Below, one piece after another: positions 8,926 through 20,900 of a stretch of DNA of 64,000 nucleotides. This DNA is from Orrella sp037026685. GTDB taxonomy: Bacteria; Pseudomonadota; Gammaproteobacteria; Burkholderiales; Burkholderiaceae_B. The first letter of the stretch is position 1; each line of letters opens with the position of its first letter. The stretch spans positions 1-64,000 of the forward strand of contig NZ_JBANET010000021.1 of NCBI RefSeq assembly GCF_037026685.1, read 5' to 3'. Both the position numbers and the translations under genes were made by a program. The notes under the pieces are model-generated. The model made no database searches and was not told the origin of the DNA. It worked only from the letters and a program-made list of their open reading frames with translations.

Positions 8926-8981
8926 CACTGCCGGAAGGTCCAGGAACATCTTTTGCCGAGTGTCGAGGCAGTGAGGGATTT

Positions 8982-11900
8982 ATGCGTTTCATGCGTCATG
9001 CGAACGAACTGGGACAGGATTCGTCCCGTTTTCGGGGACACCCTGCCTGGGTGCTGACCCCCCTTGCGGCGGCCATCCTGCTGGCCGCGCACGGTTCGGT
9101 GCTGTCTCTGGCGCACGCCCAGCCGGCCGGTGGGGCGTGGTTCGCCGCCGGCGCGGGCGCGGGCGGGCAAGCCCGCGCTGCCCAGCGTGCGCCCGCGCCG
9201 GGCGCGGCCATCCCTGCGTCGGCCCGCCAGCAGGCGCAGGCGCGCGAGCAGCTTTCGCGTTCGATCGCCAACCTGAGCCGCACGGCCAACGCCATCGCCG
9301 CGCAGCAGGCCGCGCAGGAGGCTGCCCGCGCGCAGGCGCAGCACGATCCTTCCGTGCCCGAGGGCCTGGCGCAAGGCGGCCTGTGGGACCGCGATGCCGC
9401 GGGCAATCCGCTGGCCTGGCGCGGAGCCCAGCGCCCCGTGCATACCGTAGAGGGCGGGCGCCACCACGTAGCGATCCGCCAGACCGAGAGCCGGGCCATC
9501 CTGAACTGGGATACGTTCAACGTCGGCAAGAGCACCACGGTCGAGTTCCAGCAGCAGGCATCGGATGCGGTGCTCAACAAGGTGGTGGGCGCCGATGCCC
9601 GTCCCAGCCAGATCCAGGGGCAGATCCAGGCCGAGGGCACGGTCATGCTCGTCAACCAGAACGGCGTGGTCTTTAGCGGCACCAGCCAGGTCAACGTGCG
9701 CAATCTGGTGGCGGCGGCGGGGCGCGCCGACCAGGCGCTGGACACGCAGTTCCTGGATCACGGGCTGTATTCCAACGGCTCGGCGCCGACCTTGCGCGAG
9801 GCGGCCGGCCCGGTGCTGGTGCAGGCGGGCGCGCGCATCGCCACCCATCGGCCGGCATCGGCCACGCAGGGCGGCGGCTACGTGCTGCTGGCCGGCAGCC
9901 AGGCGCACAATGCCGGCCATATCAGCACGCCAGGCGGGCAGACGGCGCTGGCCGCGGGCGAGAGCTTCGTCATTGCGCGGGGATACACCCCGGACGGCAA
10001 CCCGGCCTCGACCACGCGCGGCAACGAGATCACTCCCATCCTGTCGGGCGCGAGCCTGTCCGACCCGCAAGGCAGCGTCGGCACTGTCGTCAATACCGGG
10101 CTGATCCAGGCCGCCACGGGCGACATCACCCTGACCGGGCGCAACGTCACGCAGGCGGGGGTGGCGGTGGCCACCACCTCGACCTCGGCGCGCGGCACGC
10201 TGCATCTGGTCAATCCGGCGCAGGCCAGCGCAGGGCAAGGCCGCGTGACGCTGGGCGAGCACAGCGTCACGGCCATCGTGCTGGAGGAGACCGGCGCCGC
10301 GGCGCTGGACAGCCAGCGCGAGGCCGGACGGAGCAACCCGGAGCCGGATAGGCAGGGTCCGTATGTCCTGGACGATTTCCGCGATCTGTCGCGCATCGAA
10401 ATCCGCACGGACAACACGGTCCAGTTCCAAGGCCGGGACGACGGCGCGGGCGGGGCGCTGGCCTTGGCCACCGGCGGCCAGATCGTGGTCGACGCGGTCC
10501 GGCGCAGCCTGCTCGAAGCGGGCGCCGAACTGGACGTCTCGGGCGCGGTGGGCGTGCGCGTGGCCATGGAGGCCAACAACCTGCGGATCGACGTGCAGGG
10601 CAACGAGCAGCGCGACGCGCCGGTCAACCGCGAAGGCGGGCAGCTGAACAACAGCAGCGTCTGGATCGACCGGCGCACGCTGGTGCACGTGCCGGCCGGC
10701 ACCAACGGCTACGAAACCGACCGCTGGTATACCGCCGGCGGGCTGCTGGAGGTGGGGGGCTACCTGGCCACCAGCGGGCGCACGGTGGGCGAGTGGATGG
10801 CCCAGGGCGGGGTGGTGCATTTCACGGGCGGGGACGTGGTCGCGCGCGCCGGCTCGCGCATCAACCTGTCGGGCGGCACGCTGGACGTGCAGGCCGGGCG
10901 CATCCGCCAGAGCTGGCTGCGCGGCGAGGACGGCCGGCTGTACGAGGTCTCGCGCGCGCCGGGCGACCTGCTGTACCAGGGGCTGTACCGGGGCTACGAA
11001 GCGGCCAGCGCGCGCTGGGGGGTGACGCGGCATTACTACAATCCGCTGGTCGCGCCCGGCCAGCGCAGCGAGCAGGGCTATACCGTCGGACGCGATGCGG
11101 GCCGGCTGGTCATCGGCACGGCCAATGCCGTGCTCGAGGCCGATGTGCTCAGCCAGGTCTATCAAGGGCCGCGCCAGAACCAGGCGCCGCAGGCCGGGCT
11201 GGATGGGCTGCTGCAGCCGCAGACGGCGCTGGCGCGGCGCGGGGCGCTGATCGTGGGGCAGTGGCATGCGGTCTTCGACCCGGAAACGGGCCTGGCGCGC
11301 GACGGGGTCGAGGCCGGCCCGGTGCGCGAGATCGTGCTGGGCGCGCCGCCGCCGCAGGCCGAAGCGGTTGCGCTGGACGACGAGGTGGCGCCCGGGCGCG
11401 AGGGCGTGGTGCAGCTCGATGCCCAGCGGCTGTCGGCGATGGAGCTGGGCATGCTGCGCGTGGCCGCCAGCGAGCAGGTGACGGTGCTCTCGGCCCTGCA
11501 GCTGGCCGAGGGCGGGCAGATCATCCTGCACGGGCCCGGCGTGTCGGTGCTGGCGGACCTGACCGCGCAGGGCGGGCATATCGGACTGGGCAATGTGTAC
11601 CAGGGCCTGGCCAGCAGCAACACGTGGCAGGACCTCTTCATTGGCGCGCCGGCCGGCGGCGCCGAGCAGGTGCTGATCGGCCCGGGCGTGCGGCTGGATG
11701 TAAGCGGCGCCTGGACCAATGCCTTGCTGCACGAGCAGGACGAGGCGCTGGCCGGCGGCTGGCGCCAGGCCTGGCGCCACGGCGGCACGGTTTCGGTGCG
11801 CAGCCGCGGGGCGGTTTCGCTGCAGGACGGCAGCGCGGTCGATGCCGCCTCGGGCGCGGCGCGGCTGGCCGACGGGGCGCTGCTGGGCGGGCGCGGGGGC

Positions 11901-14900
11901 GGCGTCACGCTCGAGGCCGGGGCCCTGGGCGGCGATGGCAGCCAGGCGGGCCTGGCCCTGCACGGCGCGCTGCGGGGCTACGGCGTGGCCGGCGGGGGCA
12001 CGCTGGCGCTGGTCGACAGCGGGCAGGTGGTGATCGGGCAGCTGCCCGGCGATCCGGACTCGCCCTTTGCCCAGGCTGGCACGGTGCTGGAGCCGACCCT
12101 GTTCGGCAGCGGTTTTGCCGACTATCGGGTCACCGGCGGGCAGGGCCTGCTGGTGGCCCCGGACACGCAGCTGCAGGTGTTCATGCCGGTGCTGCGCGGC
12201 ACCGGCGATATGCAGGCCGGCACGGCGCAGGCCGGGCTCGAGGTGTGGCTGCCGCCGGCGTTCCAGGAGGATCCGGTCTCTGCGGTCATGACTGCCCGGG
12301 GCGGGGCCAGCCTGGCGCTGAACGCGGGCACTGCGTTCAGCGCCGCGGCCGATCGGGCCCGGGTCCACGCGCACCTGGCTGGCGGCAGCCATATAGAGGT
12401 GGACGCGGGCCAATCCATCACGGTGCGCAGCATCGGCGAAATCCTCGCCCAAGGGACCGTGCGCGCCCACGGCGGGCGTATCGAGCTGAGCCAGGTAAGC
12501 AATGTGATCGAGGCCGAGGACCTGACAGGCGAAGGCATCGCGCACCAGCGCGCCATCCGCGTGGCTGGCACGCTGGATGTCTCGGGCCTGGCAGTGAGCG
12601 CGCGCTCGCGCGACGCACGCCGCTACGGCCAGCTGCTCGATGCCGGGACCATCGTGCTGGGCGGCACGCTGGACGAGGCGGCCGGCACGGCCAGCGCCTC
12701 GGACGTTTTTGTGGTGGTGCAGGACGGGGCGGTGCTCGATGCGCGCGGGGCCGCCGGCCAGTTCGACGCGCCCGGCGCCGGTGCCGGCGTCTTCGCCAGC
12801 CATGGCGGCGCCGTGTCCATCGTTTCGTACAACGGCATCGTCCTGGACGGCCAGGTGCTGCTGCAGGCCGGCGGGGCCGGCGCGCGCGCAGGCAGCCTGG
12901 CCATCGGACTGGAGTCGCCCTATTATTCCTCCCGCGCGCCGCTGGACAACGCCGTCCTGGCCCCGCGCGAGATCGTGCTTACGCAAGACGCCCCCGCGCG
13001 CGATCCGCAGGCGCCGCTGGCCTATGGCAGCGCGCGCCTGTCGGCCGAGCAGCTGGCGCGCACCGGCGCCGATGAGCTGGCCCTGTACAGCAACGGCCTG
13101 ATCAGCTTCGAGGACGATGTGCGCCTGTCGGCAGCCCAGGGCATCCGGCTCTATGCCGGCGCGCTGGCCCTGTCCGAGCAGGCCGCCGAGGGCATTGCCG
13201 TGACGCTGGCCGCGCCCTACGTGCGCCTGGGCGGCGTCACCGGCGCCACGACGCAGGACAACTTCCGCCACGCCTACGTCGATGGCGGGCGCTCGGCGCG
13301 CCCGGCCACCGGCAGCTTCACGGTGCAGGCGCAATGGCTGGACGTGCGCGACCTGGTCACCTTCGGCGCGCGCAGCAGCTACCGCAATGCCCAGGACCAG
13401 GCCGTCACCGTGGACCGGCGCGGCTTTGCCGACGTGCTGCTGGCCAGTGACGGCGACATCCGTTTTCTGCGCGGCAATACCAGCCGCGCTACCGTGCTGG
13501 CCGCGCCCTTGCATCTGACGCTCGCCGGCGCGCAGGTCTATCCGGCCACCCATGCCGTGGCGCGCGTGCTGGCCGGTCCGCTGCAAGGCGGCGCCTCCTA
13601 TGCCGCCGACGGGCTGCTGCGCATCGTGCGGCCCGAGGGCTGGCAGGATGCCGCCGAGCCGCCCGTGCCGCTGTCGGTGTTCGGCTCCTTGGCGCTGGGC
13701 GCGGCCGCCGTCGAGCAGGCCGGCGTGGTGCGCGCGCCGCTGGGCAGCATTGATGTGGGCACCAGCAGCCAGACGACGAGCGGGGCCGGCGACACGGCGC
13801 AGGTGCGCCTGCTGCCCGGCAGCCTGACCTCGGTCAGCGCGCAGGGCCTGGTCATGCCCTACGGCGGCACCATCGACGGCATTACCTACGAATACGGCGG
13901 CCAGGCCGTCAGCCTGGCGGGCTTGGGCGGCGTGGCGCCCGACGGCCGGCTGGCCACCGGCGTGACGCTTTCGGGCACGCACGTGCAGGTGGAGGGCGGC
14001 GCCGTGCTGGACCTCTCCGGCGGGGGCGAGCTGCTGGGAGCGGGCTTCGTGTCCGGCCGCGGCGGCTCGACCGACGCGCGCCTGCATCCGCTGGTGCGCA
14101 GCACGGACGGCGGCTTCGTGCTGCCGGGCCTGGCCGATCATCCGGTCTATGCCATCGTGCCCGGCCTGCCGGCGCACTACGCGCCCCTGGCGGCCGAGCA
14201 TGGCGCGGGCGATCCGCTGATCGGCCAGACGATCACCCTGGGCCAGGGCGTGCCGGGCCTGCCGGCAGGCACCTACACGCTGCTGCCTTCGAACTACGCG
14301 CTGCTGCCCGGCGCCTACCGGGTGGAGCTGAACCTGGCCGACGCCCGGTCGCTGGGCGCGCCGCGCGCGCCGGCCGGCGCGCTGGCGCTGCGCAACGGCT
14401 CGTGGCTGGCCGGCGGGCAGCTGGGCCAGGTCCAGACCGGCGCGCGCGATGCGCGCGTGCACGCGGTCACGCTGACCGCGCCCGACGTGCTGCGCCGGTA
14501 TTCGCAATACGACGAGACCAGCTACGCCGAATTCATCGTGGCCGCGGCCCAGCGCCAGGGCATTGCGCGCGCCATGCTGCCGGCCGATGCGCGCGGCCTG
14601 CAGCTGCGTTTCCTGCCGCGCGCAGCCGGTCAGGACCCGGCCCTTGCCCTGAGCTTCGAGGGCAGCGCGCGTTTTGCGCCGGCCGAAGGCGGCTATGGCA
14701 ACGGCGCCTCGGTGGTGGGCAACGCGCTCGTGCGGGGCAGCGAAAGCTTCGAGATACTGCCCGAGGGCGCCGCGCCCACGGCGGGCTTCGCAGGCGTATC
14801 CCTGCCGGCCCCGGCCCTGAACGCGATAGGCGGCGACCGGCTCTCGATCGGCGGGGCGGTGGCCAATACCTACGGCACGGTCGGCAACCAGCTGCGCTTG

Positions 14901-17900
14901 CAAAGCGTGGATACCTCCAGCATCTTCCTGCGCGGGGGGGCCGAGCTTGCCGCGCCGCAGGTGCTGCTCATCAGCGGCGACCAGGCCGCCGGCCAGATCG
15001 TGGTCGAGGCCGGGGCGCGGATCAACACCATCGGACAGGGGGCCGTGGCCTACGACAGCACGCACGGCTTTGTCTACGTGCCCGAGACGAGCACGGTGCT
15101 GGCCGTGTCCAACGGCTGGCTGGACCTGCTGGCGCCGCGGGCGCCCGATGAATTCACCACCATCGGCGGGCAGGTCGCCGTCGGCCCATGCCCCCCGGGC
15201 GCGGCGTGCGCCGAGCCGGCGCGCCTGTATTCCGAAGGCACCATCGCCGTGGCCACCAACAAGGACATCGTGCTGGACGAGACGGTGCGCTACGGCACGC
15301 GCAACCTGGCGCTGGCCGTGGGCGGCATCAACGTGGGCTCGGCCGGCGCGCTGGCCGGCGCCGCGCAGCGCGGCGCGCTGCCCGCGGGCCTGACGCTGAA
15401 CCAGGACGTCATGGACCGCCTGCTGGCCGGCGATACCGACTTCGGCACCCCGGCGCTCGAGGGCTTGTTCCTGACCGCGCGCCAGTCGGTCAATTTCTAC
15501 GAGTCGATCGCACTGTCCACGCTCGACCCGGCCACGGGCCGCTCGCGCCTGCAGGAACTGGTGCTGGGCACGCCGGCGCTCTACGGCTACGGCCAGGCTG
15601 GCGACCTGGCGCTGATCCAGACCGGCGCGCTGATCTGGAACGGTTCGGCCGATGGCGCGCCCGAACCCTTGCTGCAAGGGCCGGGCCAGGGCGCCGGGCA
15701 ATTGCGCATCGAGGCCGAGCGGATCGAGTTCGGCTATGCGCGGCGCGCCCAGCCTGACACCGTGCAAAGCCAGCAGCGCCAGGTGCTGGGCTTTGCCCAG
15801 GTGCAGATGCAGGCCAGCGAGCAGGTCAGCGCCAATCACAAGGGCACGCTGGCGGTGCACCAGTCCCGCGGCGAGCATGTGGCGGGCCAGGGTTTCCAGT
15901 ACAGCGGGGCGGACCTGGCCATCAGCACCCCGCTGCTCACGGCCCGGCCCGGCGCCGATCTGTCGGTGACGGTGGGGCAGGACCTGCGTATCGACGGGGC
16001 CGCCGGCGCCGATCCGGGCGCGGTCGATGCCCTGGGCGGCACGCTCTCGTTCGCCGCGCGCGGCATCGTGCTCGATACCGCCGTGGCCTTGCCCAGCGGC
16101 CGGCTGTCGCTGGCCGCCGGGCAAAACCTGGTCTTGGGCGCGGGTGCGGATATCGACGTCTCGGGCCGGGCGGTGGACTTCTTCGACCAGACGCGCTACA
16201 GCTGGGGCGGCGAGGTGCTGCTGCACAGCGCCGCGGGCGACATCACGCAGGACGCGGCCTCGCGCATCGACCTGTCGGCCCGGCACAACCAGGGCGGACG
16301 CCTGTCGGCAGTGGCGCTGGGCGAAGGCGCGGGCGTGGTCGCGCTGGCCGGGCGCATCCTGGGCGCGGCCAGCGGCCTGTACGATGCAGGCGGCACGCTG
16401 GTGCCCTACCTGGGCGCGGGCATCGAGGTGCGCGCCCAGCGCCTGGGCCAGGGGGCGCTTACCGACGAATTCGCGGCGCTGAACGCGCGCTTGAACGAGG
16501 GCGAGGTGTTCGGCGCGCGCAGCTTCCAGTTCAAGCAGGGCAGCCTGACGGTGGGCGATGAGCTGCGCGCCAATGCGGTGCAGCTTTCGATCGATGGCGG
16601 CAGCCTGACGGTGGCAGGCGCCATCGACGCCAGCGGCGCGCAGGTGGGCAGCATCCGGCTGGCCGCCGCGCAGGGCTTGACCGTGGCCGGCACGGGCGTG
16701 CTCGATGCGCACGGCACCTTGCTGCGGGTGGACGGCCACGGCCAGATCATCGATGCGCCCAACCGCGCCGTGATCGAACTGGACGCGGGCCAGGGCGCGC
16801 TGGTGCTGCAGGCCGGCGCGCGCATGGACCTGCGCCACGGCACGGCGCCGCAGCCGGGCGCCGCGTCCGATGGGCTGGCGCGCGGCACCGTGCAGCTGAG
16901 CGCCCCGCGCCTGGGCGCCGATCCCACCGTCGCGCAGGTGGCCGTCCAGGCCGGCGGGCCGCTGGCGATCGAGGGCGCGCGCAGCATCGCCCTGAACGCC
17001 ACCTGGCGCTACGGCGACGACGGTCCCGATGCGGTGATCCGGCCCGGCTCGGAAACCACCGAGGGCCGGGATTACCGCCTGATCGACCAGGCCTATCTGG
17101 ACGCCCGGCATGCCGAAAGCGCGGCCTTCATGCAGGCGGCGCTGGCGCAGATCCGCGCCGGCGGGGCGCTGGCCGGCCAGACGGCCGGCCTGCGGGCGTA
17201 TGCCGACGCCTTTCATCTGCGCCCCGGCGTGCAGATCGAAACCGTCCACGACCTGCTGGTGCAAGGCGACCTGGATCTATCGGGCCATCGCTACGACAGC
17301 CTGAACCCGAACGTCAACGCTTTTGTCCCGGGCAGCCGCCCGGGCGAGGCGGCCTATGGGGCCGGCGAGCCGGGCCGGCTGGCCATGCGCGCCCAGGGCG
17401 ATCTGTACGTGCACGGCAGCATCACCGACGGCTTCACGCCGCTGCAGACCGATATCGACACCGCCGGATGGGTGCTGCAGCCAGGCGTGCAGCCCTTCGA
17501 GGCGGACGTGGTGATCCCGCGCCTGGGCATTGCCTTGCAGCAGGGCACGACATTTCCGGCCGGCAGCACGCTGAACTACGACCTGCCCGTGCAAAGCCTG
17601 AGCCTGCCGGCCGGCACGGTGCTGCCGGTGGCGGCCGAACTGGCCGCCGGCTTCGACGTGCCGGCCGGCACGGTGCTGCCCGGCGCGGTGACGGTGCGCC
17701 TGGCCGACGGCAGCACGCAGCTGGTGCCGGGCGGGCAACCCTTCGCGGCGGGCATGCGGGTGCTGCCCGGGACGGTGCTGCCGGCCGGCACGCGCCTGCC
17801 GTTCGATACCCAGGTGCGCAACCTGACCTGGCCGCGCGGGGTGGAGCTGCCGGTGGCCATGACGCTGCGCGGCAGCCTGAGCCTGCGCATCGGCGCGGTG

Positions 17901-20900
17901 CTGCCGGCCGGCAGCAACCTGGTGCTGAACCTGCCGGCTGGCCAGGAATCCATAGCCCTGCGCGGCACGCCCACGCACAACTGGGCGGCGGCCCCGCTGC
18001 TGCCGGCCGGCAGCCTGTCCTGGGGCTTGCGCCTGGCGGCTGGCGCCGATCTCCAGGCCGCCGACACGCGCGCCGTGCGGCCCGATGCCGGCGCGGGCAG
18101 CATGGTGCTGGCCGATTCGCACTACTCGGTGGTCATGACGACGCCGCCGCCCGGCCTGCAGCTGGTTTGGAAAGCCGATAATCCGTATGGTCATCCGGAA
18201 AACACGATCGTCCATCCGGCAAGCCAAGCGGGTTGTTTGCGGCGCGATATCTGCCATTGGGTCGAGCTTCCTTCCGTACCGTCGCCGAGCCTGTTGGGCC
18301 AGGGCTTTAGCGTCGTGCGCACAGGCGTCGGCGATCTGGATCTGGCCGCGGCCGGAAACCTTTCCCTGCGCTCGGCCTTTGGGGTGTATACGGCGGGCGT
18401 CGAAGCTGCGGGACAGGACGCGTTCTCCGTCCCGGCGTTCTACCAGCCGCGCGGGGCCAGCAACGATGGCGCGGTGCTGGGCGGCGGCTTTGACCAGGAG
18501 TCGCTGGTCGATGGCGGCGCCCACAGCGTCTACCAGGCCTGGTATCCGCAGGGCGGCGGCAACGTCCACGTGGCGGCTGGCGGGGATCTGCTGGGCTATG
18601 CCCGCACGGACAACTTCTCCGCGCGCCTGCAGCCGACCAGCGCCGCCGTGGGCAACTGGCTGTGGCGCCAGGGCACCGGCACGGGCAGCGGCGCCGACCA
18701 TGTGCCCACCGCCTGGTGGATCAACTTCGGCACCTATGCGGTCGAGCCCTTCCTCCCAGGCACCGATGAAACGCGCCGTCCCCATCTGGTGGGCTTTACC
18801 GGCATCGGCGCGCTGGGCGGGGGCAACGTCACGATGGACGTGGGCGGCCATGCCGGCGTCATTGATCCTTCCGTGCAGTTTCCCACCCATAGCCAGGCGC
18901 TGGTGGTGGCGGTGGGCGGCACCGGCCGCGTGCTGCAGGACGGCAGCCTGCGCCTGACCGGCGGGGGCGACATCCTGCTGCGCGCCGGCGGCAGCCTGAA
19001 CGCCCTGAAGCCGCACGCGCCGATCGATGCGAGTTTTTCGACCGACAACCGCGTGGGCGGCGCGCTGGTCAACCTGCGCGGACACGTCCAGGTCCAGGCC
19101 GGCGCGCTGGGCGCCTTGCAGGCTTTCTACCTGGGCGGCGGGCAAAGCGGCGACGCGCAGCGGCCTATCGACTTTTACCGCGCCATGTCGGCCAAGGCCC
19201 TGGCCGGCACCGTCTTCGTGCCGGGCGATGCGGTCTTCGACGTGGCCGCGCGCGGCAATCTGGTGCTGGGCGGGGTGGGCGACCCCGGCCGGGTAGCCCA
19301 GCGCAGCGCCGTGCCTTTCACGGTTGACGGCGTATCCTATCCGGGCGGCCAGTCCAGCTTCTCGCTGTGGACGCCCCATACGGCCATCAACCTGGCCTCG
19401 GCCGGCGGCAGCCTGACGCCCTCCACCCAGATGGGCGAAAGCACGGGGCCCTCCATCAGCACCCTGCGCACCGGATACGACTATTCCGCCACCGACGGGC
19501 GCTTCGTCTATCCCTCGCGCCTGGCGGCCGTCGCCTTCTCGGGGGACATCTATGCCGGCGATGCCGCCATGCAGGGGGTGGACGCCGCCCGGCGCTATGG
19601 CCACTACGGCCTGCTGCTGGCGCCCAACGGGCAGGGCGCCGGCTACCTGGACCTGCTGGCGGGCGGGTCGCTGTACGGCGGGGGCTACGTCATCAGCCGC
19701 TCGGGCGCGGCCATCGAGGCCACTTCCTCGCCCTGGCGCCCCGCTTTTGTCGGACGCAGCGCCATCAACACCATCGTGGCCAGCAACCGCAGCGCCCTGG
19801 GGCCTTACCAGGCGGCTTCCGAATCGCTGGCCCCGCTGTTCGCCTTCGGCAGCCAAAGCGCGGCCCTCGCGCCCGAGCTGCTGCTGATGCCCACCCGCTT
19901 CTATGCCGTCGCGGGCGACGTCGTGGCCCTTGCCACCGGCGGACAGCTGAGGTTCTCCACTGTCTCGCCGCGCAGCGGCGCGACCTGGTATGAAGGCGCC
20001 GGGCCTTTGCGTTTGCTGGCGGGCGGCGACATCGTCGCGGTAGGCCACGGGCTTGGGCAAAGTGCGCTCATCCCCGGCGAGATGGGCGGTTCGCGTTCGG
20101 GCGACGCCGACCGGTTCGTCTCCGGCCTGATCGTCCACAGCCACGACACGGACGTGTCGGTGGTCTCGGCCGGGCGCGACATCCTTTTCAGCAGCTTCAA
20201 CGTGGCCGGCCCCGGCGTGCTGGAAATTTCGGCGGGCCGCTCCATCCGCATGGACGATCGGGCCTCGGTCACCAGCCTGGGGCCGGTGGCGCCGGGCGAT
20301 ACCCGCCCGGGCGCCTCCATCGTCATGCAGGCCGGTTTCGGCGCCGCCGGCGCAAACTACACGGGCTTCCTGGCGCGCTACCTGGACGCGGCCAATCTTG
20401 CTGACCCGGATACGCCCCTGGCCGAGCAGCCCGGCAAAGTGGCCAAGACCTACGAAGAGGCGCTGATCGAGTGGCTGGCCGCCCGCTATGGCTTCCAGCC
20501 TTCGGAAGGCGGCGATGCCGCGGCGCAGGCGCGCGCCTATTTCGCCGCGCTGCCCGCCGAGCAGCAGCGCATCTTCGCGCGGCAGGTTTATTTCGCCGAG
20601 CTGCGCGAGGGCGGCCGCGAATACAACCAGGCCGGCGGGCCGCGCTTTGGCAGCTATCTGCGCGGGCGCCTGGCGATTGCCGAGCTTTTTCCCGAGACGG
20701 ATGCGCAGGGCCAGGCGATGGCCTACCAGGGCGACATCACGATGTACGGCGGCGCCGGCGTGCATACGCTGGTGGGCGGCGACATCCAGATGCTCACACC
20801 CGGCGGCGGGCAGACCTTCGGCACCGAGGGCGAAGCCCCGCCCGCCAGCGCCGGGGTCATCACCCAGGGGCAGGGCGACATTGCCTTGTATTCGCTCGAA

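Noticed and set aside
8064..8981. N-terminal extension of the exoprotein by 306 residues
   Set aside because: It would lie antisense to the hydrolase gene, lacks a signal peptide, and includes the promoter; the ATG at 8982 has a ribosome-binding site and signal peptide.
8922..17264. 2,780-residue open frame on the minus strand opposite the exoprotein gene
   Set aside because: High-GC antisense shadow; no start signals, no domain order, and His/Gln/Arg-rich composition typical of reverse frames of repetitive genes.
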